Translations under genes and position numbers: made by a program
In this document: positions 50,605-58,166 of the stretch, one piece after another
Numbering within the stretch: the stretch's first letter is position 1
How the letters are laid out: every line of letters begins with the position of its first letter
Notes under the pieces: generated by a model
Seen by the model: only the letters and a program-made list of their open reading frames with translations
Told to the model about the DNA's origin: nothing
The model's database searches: none
Origin: Pacificispira spongiicola
GTDB taxonomy: Bacteria; Pseudomonadota; Alphaproteobacteria; UBA8366; Aestuariispiraceae
Length of the DNA: 64,000 nt
Assembly (NCBI RefSeq): GCF_012926505.1
Contig: NZ_JABBNT010000004.1
Location: 372,001 to 436,000 of the forward strand
Direction of reading: 5' to 3'

Positions 50605-50650
50605 ATATATCTTAAACGCTTGAATTTCTCATTTTGTAAGATATATCTTA
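50605..50650 (+). promoter_or_regulatory. PadR operator: TAAGATATATCTTA palindrome and an upstream half-copy
   Basis: The 14-bp perfect palindrome TAAGATATATCTTA (50637-50650) lies 30 bp before the PadR start. The half ATATATCTTA occurs again at 50605-50614, 36 bp away. The whole region 50581-50680 is AT-rich in a GC-rich genome. Such a palindrome just before a regulator gene fits autoregulation. Confidence 0.6.
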
Positions 50651-50680
50651 ACACATCTAAAATAGATTGGAGTTATAGAA

Positions 50681-51289
50681 ATGAGACATGGAAGCGGCGA
50701 CCCCGGACGGGGCCAGGGCCGTGGGCACGGTCGGGGACACGGCCATGGCGATCACGGCGATCATGGTGAACATGGTCATACGGGCCGTCACCGTGGCGGC
50801 AAAGGACACCAAGGGGGACGCCACGGACGCCGTCGTGTGGTCGACGGCGGGGAATTGCGCCTGCTGATCCTGAAGCTATTGTCGGATACGCCGCGTCACG
50901 GCTACGACCTGATCCGCGAGATTGAAGATCTGACCGGCGGCGCCTACGCGCCCAGTCCGGGAATGGTCTATCCGACTTTGTCGCTGATGCAGGATCTGGG
51001 CCTGATCGTGGAAACGGAATCCGAAGGCACCCGAAAGGCCTTTTCCGTTACCGAGGCCGGTGCCGCGGAACTGGAAAAAGACGCCGATACCGCCGATGCG
51101 GTTCTGGCCCGACTATCGGAAATCGGCGAGACCCAGGAACGGGTCGGCGGCGGACCTGTCAAACGGGCGATGGAAAATCTACATCAGGTTTTACGCAGCC
51201 GCATGATGCAGGACGACGCGACCAAGGACACGGCCTTCGACGCGGCGGCAATCCTGGACGAGGCCGCGCAGCGCATTGAACGTCTTTAA
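50681..51289 (+). CDS. PadR-family transcriptional regulator with histidine/glycine-rich N-terminus
   Basis: The 202-residue protein starts with 50 residues rich in Gly, His, Arg and Asp (repeats such as GHGRGHGHGDHGDHGEHGH), a likely metal- or haem-binding tail. A typical PadR winged-helix domain follows (about 55-135: LRLLILKLLSDTPRHGYDLIREIEDLTGGAYAPSPGMVYPTLSLMQDLGLI), then an alpha-helical dimerisation end. Two ATG-like starts are possible; the track from 50681 has the palindromic operator immediately upstream. The DUF2218 gene follows 18 bp later, so both form an operon. Confidence 0.88.
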   Translation: MRHGSGDPGRGQGRGHGRGHGHGDHGDHGEHGHTGRHRGGKGHQGGRHGRRRVVDGGELRLLILKLLSDTPRHGYDLIREIEDLTGGAYAPSPGMVYPTLSLMQDLGLIVETESEGTRKAFSVTEAGAAELEKDADTADAVLARLSEIGETQERVGGGPVKRAMENLHQVLRSRMMQDDATKDTAFDAAAILDEAAQRIERL

Positions 51290-51307
51290 ATGAAGGAAGA
51301 AAACGAT

Positions 51308-51631
51308 ATGGCGATTAGCAGCCGGGCCATGGTGCCGACGCAAAGCGGCAGCCGCTATCTTCAACAATTGTGCAAACACTGGTCCCATAACCTATCCGTC
51401 GACTTTACGGCCCAGGAAGGCCGGGTCGTCTTCCCGAAGGAAGGCCGTTCCGGTTCCTGGCCGGAGGATGCGGTCTTGAGCATGACGGCCCATGCCGATC
51501 ATCTGGAATGCCGGTTGGACGCCAGCGCGGAAGGTCAGCGCGACACGTTGCAAGACGTGGTCGTCAAGCATCTGGACCGCTTCGCCTTCCGGGAAGCGCC
51601 GCTGACATTCGATTGGCAGATCATGGACTGA
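51308..51631 (+). CDS. DUF2218-family protein
   Basis: The 107-residue single-domain protein matches DUF2218: PTQSGSRYLQQLCKHWSHNLSVDFTAQEGRVVFP and the HLDRFAFREAPLTFDW ending. In other bacteria DUF2218 genes often lie beside siderophore or iron-related genes and PadR regulators, so an iron- or metal-related role is possible. The ATG at 51308 has AAGGAAGA upstream; an ATG at 51290 overlaps its ribosome site and is less likely. It is the second gene of the PadR operon. Confidence 0.85.
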   Translation: MAISSRAMVPTQSGSRYLQQLCKHWSHNLSVDFTAQEGRVVFPKEGRSGSWPEDAVLSMTAHADHLECRLDASAEGQRDTLQDVVVKHLDRFAFREAPLTFDWQIMD

Positions 51632-51634
51632 CCG

Positions 51635-52867
51635 TCAGGACGAAAAATCGCGGGTGTCGTCGATGACCTTGCCGTCATTGGGCAGGCTGCCCGGTTCGGC
51701 CAGCACGACGGCACCCTTCAGTTTCGTCACGCTTTGCACCGTTTCCGCGATCTTCGCGGCGTCGATATCGCCGGTCGCCTCGCAATGGACGGTCATGACA
51801 TCCTTCTTCGCGTCGTCGGAGGAGATGACGATGCGGGCCTTCGTGATTTCCGCGAACCGGGCGACGATTTCCGCGACCTGATTGGGGCGCACGAACATGC
51901 CTCGGATTTTCGCGGTCTGATCGGCGCGGCCCATCCACCCCTTGATGCGCGGCGCGGTCCGTCCGCAGGGGCTGACGCCCGGCAGGATGGCCGACAGATC
52001 GCCGGTCGCGAACCGGATCAGCGGATAATCGCGGTTGGTCAGCAGGGTAACCACGACCTCGCCGACTTCTCCCAGATCCACGGGATCGCCGGTGCCCGGG
52101 CGGACGATTTCGACGATCACATCCTCGTCGGTGATCAGGCCTTCCATCGCCTTGCTTTCATAGGCGACGTTGCCCAGATCGGCGGTGCCGTAGGTCTGAA
52201 GGCAGGTCATGCCCCGGTCGTGATAGTCCTGACGCATCGACGGGAACAACGGTCCCGCGCCGACCATCAGCGTTTTCAAGCTCGACAGGTCCAGCTTCAG
52301 GTCCGCCGCCTTGTCCAGTAGCGCCTTCGGATAGTCCGGCGTCCCGGCATAGGCCGTCGCCTTGTATAGCGACATGGCCTGCACCACGGCTTCCGTATTG
52401 CCGATCCCGGCGGGTAGGACCGTCGCGCCGCAGGCGTGGCAGGCTTCCTCGAACATACGGCCCGCGGGGGTCAGGTGATAGGAAAAACAGTTGGCGACGA
52501 TATCGCCGTTACGAAGCCCGGCCGCCCAGGCCGCGCGGCCGAAGCGCCACCAATCATGGGCGGGGGCGTATCCGTCCGGGTCCAGGATCGGGCCCGGCGA
52601 CATATAGACCCGCGCCAGATCCTTCACCGGCACGGCCAGCATCCCGCCGAAGGGCGGTTCCTTGCCTTGCATGTCGATCAGGTCGGATTTTCGAACCACC
52701 GGCAATTTGGCCAGATCGCTCAAGTCGTCGGCGGTGAAACCGGCCAGCGTTTGATCGAAATAGGGGGCTTGCCGGGCCCGTTCGATCTGGACCTTCAGCA
52801 GATCCAATTGACGGGCCGCGCGTTCGTCCGCGCTTTGCGTTTCAAACTCGTCAAAATATTCGGTCAT
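51635..52867 (-). CDS. Phenylacetate-CoA ligase (PaaK)-family AMP-forming ligase
   Basis: The 410-residue protein is of the PaaK type that activates an aryl or other acid to its CoA ester via an adenylate. It has the compact N-terminal domain with HDWWRFGRAAWAAGLRNGDIVANCFSYHLTPAG, LMVGAGPLFPSMRQ and QTYGTADLGNVAYESKAMEG, and a C-terminal RADQTAKIRGMFVRPNQVAEI segment that holds the cap domain. The substrate is unknown. It precedes the ABC transporter genes on the same strand by 11 bp. Confidence 0.87.
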   Translation of the reverse strand: MTEYFDEFETQSADERAARQLDLLKVQIERARQAPYFDQTLAGFTADDLSDLAKLPVVRKSDLIDMQGKEPPFGGMLAVPVKDLARVYMSPGPILDPDGYAPAHDWWRFGRAAWAAGLRNGDIVANCFSYHLTPAGRMFEEACHACGATVLPAGIGNTEAVVQAMSLYKATAYAGTPDYPKALLDKAADLKLDLSSLKTLMVGAGPLFPSMRQDYHDRGMTCLQTYGTADLGNVAYESKAMEGLITDEDVIVEIVRPGTGDPVDLGEVGEVVVTLLTNRDYPLIRFATGDLSAILPGVSPCGRTAPRIKGWMGRADQTAKIRGMFVRPNQVAEIVARFAEITKARIVISSDDAKKDVMTVHCEATGDIDAAKIAETVQSVTKLKGAVVLAEPGSLPNDGKVIDDTRDFSS

Positions 52868-52878
52868 CGAAACCCCAC

Positions 52879-53718
52879 TTACAGCCAGCGTTTGCGGCGC
52901 TTGTAGTGTTTGACCTCTCGGAAGTTCTTGCGGCCTTCCTTGGACAGGCCCAGATAGAATTCCTTCACATCCTCGTTGGACAGAAGGGCGTCGGCCTCAC
53001 CGTCCATTACGACGCGACCGCTTTCAAGGATGTAGCCGTAATCGGCATAGCGTAGGGCGACATTGGTGTTCTGCTCCGCCAGCAGGAAGGTCACGCCCTC
53101 GTTCTCGTTCAGTTGCTTGACGATCTGGAATATCTGTTCGACCAACTGCGGGGCGAGGCCCATGGACGGCTCGTCCAGGAGGATCAGCTTCGGTTTCGCC
53201 ATCATCGCGCGCCCGATGGCGCACATCTGCTGCTCGCCGCCGGAGGTATAGCCCGCCTGACTTTTGCGGCGTTCCTTCAGGCGCGGAAAGTATTCGTAGA
53301 TTTTTTCAAGATCGGCCTTCACCTCGGACCCGCCGCCGCGCGTATAGGCGCCGGTCAGCAGGTTTTCCTCAATCGTCAAATGTTCGAAGCAATGGCGGCC
53401 TTCCATGACCTGCACGCAGCCCCGCTTGACCAGATCGTTGGCGGTCAGGTGATGCACCTTTTCGCCCAGCAGTTCGATACTGCCTTTCGTGACCTCGCCG
53501 CGTTCGGCGCGCAACAGGTTGGAAATGGATTTCAGTGTCGTGCTTTTGCCGGCCCCGTTGGCGCCCAGCAGGGCGACGATCCCGCCCTCCGGAACCGACA
53601 GGGAGACACCTTTGAGAACCAGGATCACATGGTCGTAGATCACCTCCACGTTGTTGACGCGCAACAGGGCGTCTTTCGGGGCGGTTTCCGCGATTTGATC
53701 CAAAGCTACGGCGCTCAT
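52879..53718 (-). CDS. ABC transporter ATP-binding protein, LivF type
   Basis: The 279-residue ATPase has Walker A GANGAGKST (about residues 52-60), the signature motif YTSGGEQQMCAIGRAMM and Walker B LILLDEPSMGLAP. It is LivF-like, the shorter of the two ATPases of branched-chain amino acid (HAAT) importers. The gene is in a run with LivK, LivM, LivH and LivG relatives. Confidence 0.92.
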   Translation of the reverse strand: MSAVALDQIAETAPKDALLRVNNVEVIYDHVILVLKGVSLSVPEGGIVALLGANGAGKSTTLKSISNLLRAERGEVTKGSIELLGEKVHHLTANDLVKRGCVQVMEGRHCFEHLTIEENLLTGAYTRGGGSEVKADLEKIYEYFPRLKERRKSQAGYTSGGEQQMCAIGRAMMAKPKLILLDEPSMGLAPQLVEQIFQIVKQLNENEGVTFLLAEQNTNVALRYADYGYILESGRVVMDGEADALLSNEDVKEFYLGLSKEGRKNFREVKHYKRRKRWL

Positions 53719-53762
53719 CGGCGTCTCCCTATACGGCTTAACGGTTACTCAAACACCCGCTC

Positions 53763-55106
53763 TTACGAGCAGCTACGGGGCTGCAGCCCCTGTTCCGCGG
53801 CATAAGCCTCGGCATCCTGTTCAATCAGCGGACGGGTCAGGTCGGACATGGCCGGGACCCAGTCGGAGATGATTTCATACTCCGACCCGTTCCACTGCTG
53901 GATCAGGACCGCCGGGTTCTGACCTTCGTGGTTCTGACAGGTGACCTGCACGGCCGGCGTCAGGCCGGTGGCCCCCAGCTTCGCGATGTCGTCATCGGTC
54001 ATGTTCAGGTTTTCCAGGGCCCACTGCATTTCCTCGCCGGTGATGACGCGGTTGCCGTATTTCGCCTGGGCGGCCCGGATCGCTTCTACGGCGACGATCG
54101 CGTTGGACAGACCGCGGTTATACAGCACGCGGCCCCACTGATCGCCCTTACCGGCGAATTTGCCGGTGTCGTAGATGTACTTCTTCAGGTCCTGATAGAG
54201 CGGGTAGTCCGCACCGGCACCGTGGAAGTTGGCGGCCTTGTAGCCGACAGCCCCGTCGCCGGCGGCTTCCACGGCGTCTTCGCCCGCGGCCCACCAGTTG
54301 CCGATGAAGTGATCCATCGGGAATTTGATGGAGGCGGCTTCGTTCACGGCGGTGCCGTTCATCGCGCCCCAACCCCACATGATGGCGTAGTCCGGACGCT
54401 GACGGCGAATCTTGAGCCAGATCGACTTTTGTTCCGTCATGGACGCCGGCGGCACCGGGTAGCGGTCGAAGGCGAAGCCGAATTTCTGGGCCAGAATGTC
54501 CAGCGTCGGCAGCGGTTCCTTACCGTAGGGGTGGTCCAGGTAGATATAGGCGAAGTTCTTGCCTTTCAGCTTGTCCACGCCGCCTTCCTGATCGGCGATG
54601 TACTGGACGATGGCGGTGGCCTGGTTCCAATAGGTCGACGGGAAGTTGAAGACATACGGGAAGTAGCGCCCGTCGGCGGCGGAGGTCCGGCCATAGCCCA
54701 TGGACAGGATCGGAATTTTATCCTGCGTCGCCTTTTCGATCAGGGCGTAGGTGATGCCCGTCGACCACGGCGAATAGAAGGTAGCGCCACTGCCTTCGTT
54801 CTTCGTCCGGTCATAGCATTCGACGCCACGGTCGGTGTTATAGCCGGTTTCGCATTCGACGACCTTCAGCTTGACGCCGTTGATGCCGCCGTCGCGCTCG
54901 TTGATCAGGTTGAAGTAATCCGCGAAGCCGTCGGCCAGCGAAATGCCGCCCGGCGCATACGGACCCGTGCGGTACACCAGGGACGGGATGACCTGTTCGT
55001 CCGCCGACGCGGTCCCGGCGGTGAAGGCGCCGGCCCCGATCGCTGCGCCAAGCGCCATGCCCAGCAGGGCTTTCGGCGTCTTGGACAAGTAACGTCTCAC
55101 CAACAT
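53763..55106 (-). CDS. ABC transporter periplasmic substrate-binding protein (LivK/Peripla_BP_6-like)
   Basis: The 447-residue protein has a signal peptide (KALLGMALGAAIGAGAFTAGTASA, cut near DEQ) and the type I periplasmic-binding-fold layout, with SLVYRTGPYAPGGISLADGFADYFNLIN and, in the C-terminal half, VNEAASIKFPMDHFIGNWWAAGEDA. It is longer than typical LivK (about 370), as often seen for binding proteins of aromatic or fatty-acid importers. Start at 55106 follows AGGAGG. Substrate unknown. Confidence 0.9.
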   Translation of the reverse strand: MLVRRYLSKTPKALLGMALGAAIGAGAFTAGTASADEQVIPSLVYRTGPYAPGGISLADGFADYFNLINERDGGINGVKLKVVECETGYNTDRGVECYDRTKNEGSGATFYSPWSTGITYALIEKATQDKIPILSMGYGRTSAADGRYFPYVFNFPSTYWNQATAIVQYIADQEGGVDKLKGKNFAYIYLDHPYGKEPLPTLDILAQKFGFAFDRYPVPPASMTEQKSIWLKIRRQRPDYAIMWGWGAMNGTAVNEAASIKFPMDHFIGNWWAAGEDAVEAAGDGAVGYKAANFHGAGADYPLYQDLKKYIYDTGKFAGKGDQWGRVLYNRGLSNAIVAVEAIRAAQAKYGNRVITGEEMQWALENLNMTDDDIAKLGATGLTPAVQVTCQNHEGQNPAVLIQQWNGSEYEIISDWVPAMSDLTRPLIEQDAEAYAAEQGLQPRSCS

Positions 55107-55185
55107 ATTGAGTTCCTCCTTGCTGTCTGTCATTTGCCCGCCCCCTTGTGGTCGGGGGCTTAGGGTTTCATGGTCCTTCCGCGCC

Positions 55186-56265
55186 TCAATGCGGGAAGGG
55201 CCACAATCTCAGTTTCTCCTTCGCGATCTGCCACAGCCGCGCGAGGCCGTGCGGTTCCACGATCAGGAAGAAGATGATCGCGCCGCCGAACACCATGAAC
55301 TCGATATGGGTCACGATATCGGTGGCGAGTTCCAGGCCGAACCAGGCCGGGACGTTGTTCAGGAAGATCGGCAGCAGGAAGATGAAGGCCGCGCCCAGGA
55401 AAGACCCCAGGACCGAGCCCAGCCCGCCGATGATCACCATGAATAGGATTTGGAAGGACCGGTTGATGCTGAACGCGGTCGGTTCCACCGAATTGATGTA
55501 GCAGAAGGACCACAGCGCCCCGGCCACACCGCAATAAAAGCTGCTGATCGCGAAGGCGCTGAGCTTGGTCCACAACGGTTGGATCCCGATCAGTTCCGCG
55601 GCGATATCCATATCGCGGATCGCCATCCAGGACCGGCCGATGCGGCTGCGTGCCATGTTGCGGGCGACGATCGCGAGGACGATCGTGAAGGCCAGCACGA
55701 ACAGATATTTGGGTTCGGGCTGCGCTTCCGCGCCGGTTACCTTGTATCCCAAGATCGCCATGGGCGGGGTCGACGGCACGCCGGACAGGCTGTCGTTGAC
55801 GAACCAGGGCACGGCCTGGAACAGCCAGATCAGGAAGAACTGCGCCGCCAGCGTCGCGACGGCCAGATAGAAGCCCTTGATACGCAGGCTGGGCAGGCCG
55901 AAAACGATCCCGATTCCCGCCGCGAACAGACCGCCGATAAGAACCGGCACCCAGACCGGCATGAAGTCGGGCATATTCGTTGCGACCTTGTAGGACATAT
56001 AGGCCCCGGCGGCCATGAAGCCCCCGGTCCCCAGCGACAACTGTCCGGCGTATCCCGTCAGGATGTTCAGCCCCAAGGCCGCGATGGACAGGATCAGCAC
56101 CGGGATCAGGATGGATTCCAGCCAGTATTGCGACCCGATCAGGGGCACGACGACGGCGGCGAATACGACGACGGCGATCACGAACCACCGGTCCATCGGG
56201 ATCGGCAGCATCTGCTGGTCGGCGGCGTAGGAGGTTTTGAACTGGCCGGCTTCGCGGTAAATCAT
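55186..56265 (-). CDS. ABC transporter permease, LivM type
   Basis: The 359-residue membrane protein has about nine or ten hydrophobic segments and typical LivM features (ILSIAALGLNILTGYAGQLSLGTGGFMAAGAYM and a cytoplasmic ARSRIGRSWMAIRDMDIAAELIGI loop). The start was chosen at ATG 56265, which has AGAGGGG before it; it overlaps nothing. The gene follows livH by 14 bp. Confidence 0.92.
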   Translation of the reverse strand: MIYREAGQFKTSYAADQQMLPIPMDRWFVIAVVVFAAVVVPLIGSQYWLESILIPVLILSIAALGLNILTGYAGQLSLGTGGFMAAGAYMSYKVATNMPDFMPVWVPVLIGGLFAAGIGIVFGLPSLRIKGFYLAVATLAAQFFLIWLFQAVPWFVNDSLSGVPSTPPMAILGYKVTGAEAQPEPKYLFVLAFTIVLAIVARNMARSRIGRSWMAIRDMDIAAELIGIQPLWTKLSAFAISSFYCGVAGALWSFCYINSVEPTAFSINRSFQILFMVIIGGLGSVLGSFLGAAFIFLLPIFLNNVPAWFGLELATDIVTHIEFMVFGGAIIFFLIVEPHGLARLWQIAKEKLRLWPFPH

Positions 56266-56279
56266 TGTCGTAACCCCTC

Positions 56280-57224
56280 TTACACGCGCTCGATGATTTT
56301 TTCGCCGAACAGGCCCTGCGGTCGGAAGACCAGGAAGGCCAGCGCGAGGATATAGGCGAACCATTCCTCGATCGCGCCGGAGAAGCTGGGATAGAAGCTC
56401 TGGATCGCGTCGACGAGGTAGATTTCGGACAGTTTCTCGCCCGCGCCGATGATCAGCCCACCGACGATGGCGCCGGGGATTGAGGTGAACCCGCCCAGGA
56501 TCAGAACCGGCAGGGCCTTCAACGCCAGAACGGTCAGCGAGAACTGCACGCCCAGCTTCGATCCCCACATGATGCCCGCGACCAGGGCGACAAATCCGGC
56601 GACGGACCAGACGATGATCCAGATGTGATTCAGCGGGATACCGATCGACAGGGCGGCTTGGTGATCGTCCGCCACGGCGCGCAGTGCCCGGCCGATGCGG
56701 GTGTAGTGGAAGAACAGGGCCAGCGCGATGACAAGGACGCTCGCCACCACGGCGGCGAACATGTCGTTCTGCTGGATCATCGCTTCGCCCAGGAAGAACA
56801 CGTCGTCGGGGATACCGACGTCCAGCGGTTTGATGCTCGACCCCCACAACATCTCCCCGAAACCTTCCAGGAAGATCGCGATGCCGATCGTCGCCATGAA
56901 CAGCGAAATATGCGGCTGGTTCACGAGCGGGCGCAGCACGACGCGTTCGATCACGAAGGACAGCAGCACCATGACGCCCATGGCCAGGATGAAGCACAGC
57001 CAGACCGGTATGCCCATGTCCAGGAAGCCGACGAAGTTCAGGGCCGCGAACAGCACCATCACCCCCTGGGCGAAGTTGAACACGCTGGACGCCTTGAAAA
57101 TCAGCACGAAGCCCAGCGCGACCAGGGAATACATGACCCCGGCCATCAGACCGCCGACAAGGACCTCGACAAAGAACCACAGATCGAAAGGATCGACTCC
57201 AAGGAGCGTGGCGATGGTTTCCAT
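56280..57224 (-). CDS. ABC transporter permease, LivH type
   Basis: The 314-residue membrane protein has about eight hydrophobic segments and the LivH motif GVMYSLVALGFVLIFKASSVFNFAQGVMVLF near the start, and RIGRALRAVADDHQAALSIGIPLNHIW, the coupling loop that contacts the ATPases. It lies between the livM and livG relatives. Confidence 0.93.
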   Translation of the reverse strand: METIATLLGVDPFDLWFFVEVLVGGLMAGVMYSLVALGFVLIFKASSVFNFAQGVMVLFAALNFVGFLDMGIPVWLCFILAMGVMVLLSFVIERVVLRPLVNQPHISLFMATIGIAIFLEGFGEMLWGSSIKPLDVGIPDDVFFLGEAMIQQNDMFAAVVASVLVIALALFFHYTRIGRALRAVADDHQAALSIGIPLNHIWIIVWSVAGFVALVAGIMWGSKLGVQFSLTVLALKALPVLILGGFTSIPGAIVGGLIIGAGEKLSEIYLVDAIQSFYPSFSGAIEEWFAYILALAFLVFRPQGLFGEKIIERV

Positions 57225-57242
57225 TCTTCCCTTACCTCCCGA

Positions 57243-58085
57243 TTAGTCGTGCGCAACGCCGAGATAGGCGTCGATCACGGCCTGATTGCCCCGCACCTCT
57301 TCCGGCGTGCCGTCCGCCAGAAGCGAGCCGTAATCCAGCACGACAAGACGGTCCGACAGATCCATGACCACGCCCATGTCGTGTTCGATCAGCGCGATCG
57401 TGGTGCCGAAATGTTCGTTCACATCGATGATGAAGCGCGACATGTCCTCTTTTTCCTCGAGGTTCATGCCCGCCATCGGTTCGTCCAACAGCAGCAGCGT
57501 CGGTTCCGCGGCCAGGGCTCGACCCAGTTCGACCCGCTTTTGCAAGCCATAGGGCAGGCGCCCGACCGGTGTCTTGCGGATTGCCTGAATTTCCAGGAAA
57601 TCGATGATGTCCTCGACGAATTCGCGGTGTTCGATTTCTTCCGATTTGCCGCGTCCGAAATAGAAGGCCTGTTCGATCAGGCTCGCCTTCTGTTTCAGGA
57701 TGCGGCCGGTCATGATGTTGTCCAACGTCGACATGCCCTTGAACAGGGCGATGTTCTGAAAGGTGCGGGCAATGCCGTTGGTCGCCGCGTCATGCGGGCG
57801 CATCGGGCTGTAGGTCTTGCCGTTATACCAGATCGACCCTTCCTGCGGCTGATAGAACCCGTTGATGCAATTCAGCATCGACGATTTGCCCGCGCCGTTC
57901 GGACCGATGATCGACCGGACCTCGCCCTTGCGGATGTCGAAGGATACGCCGTTGATCGCCTTCACCCCGCCGAAACGAAGGGTGATGTTCTCCACGCGCA
58001 ACAGGACGTCGCCGATCCGGTCCTTCCGTTCCTGCGCGCCCGTGGTCGGGTCTTGGCCGCTGGCCATTTGTGCGGTCGTATTCAA
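57243..58085 (-). CDS. ABC transporter ATP-binding protein, LivG type
   Basis: The 280-residue ATPase has Walker A GPNGAGKSS (about 57-65), LPYGLQKRVELGRALAAEPTLLLLDEPMAGMNLEE as signature and Walker B, and the LivG tail PEEVRGNQAVIDAYLG. Start TTG at 58085 fits best because AGGGAGG lies 7 bp upstream; the ATG at 58067 lies 25 bp from that site. It is the first of the livG-H-M-K-F run after the CoA ligase gene. Confidence 0.92.
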   Translation of the reverse strand: MNTTAQMASGQDPTTGAQERKDRIGDVLLRVENITLRFGGVKAINGVSFDIRKGEVRSIIGPNGAGKSSMLNCINGFYQPQEGSIWYNGKTYSPMRPHDAATNGIARTFQNIALFKGMSTLDNIMTGRILKQKASLIEQAFYFGRGKSEEIEHREFVEDIIDFLEIQAIRKTPVGRLPYGLQKRVELGRALAAEPTLLLLDEPMAGMNLEEKEDMSRFIIDVNEHFGTTIALIEHDMGVVMDLSDRLVVLDYGSLLADGTPEEVRGNQAVIDAYLGVAHD

Positions 58086-58166
58086 ACCGTCGCCTCCCTG
58101 AAACTCTTATTATCCGGTGCGTTTCGCGCCGATTGTCGCCGGTGCTTTTGCACCGATTTTTGTTGA

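Noticed and set aside
55186-57180. 664-codon minus-strand frame
   Set aside because: Upstream part is out of frame with livH; the gene is the LivM-type permease starting at 56265.
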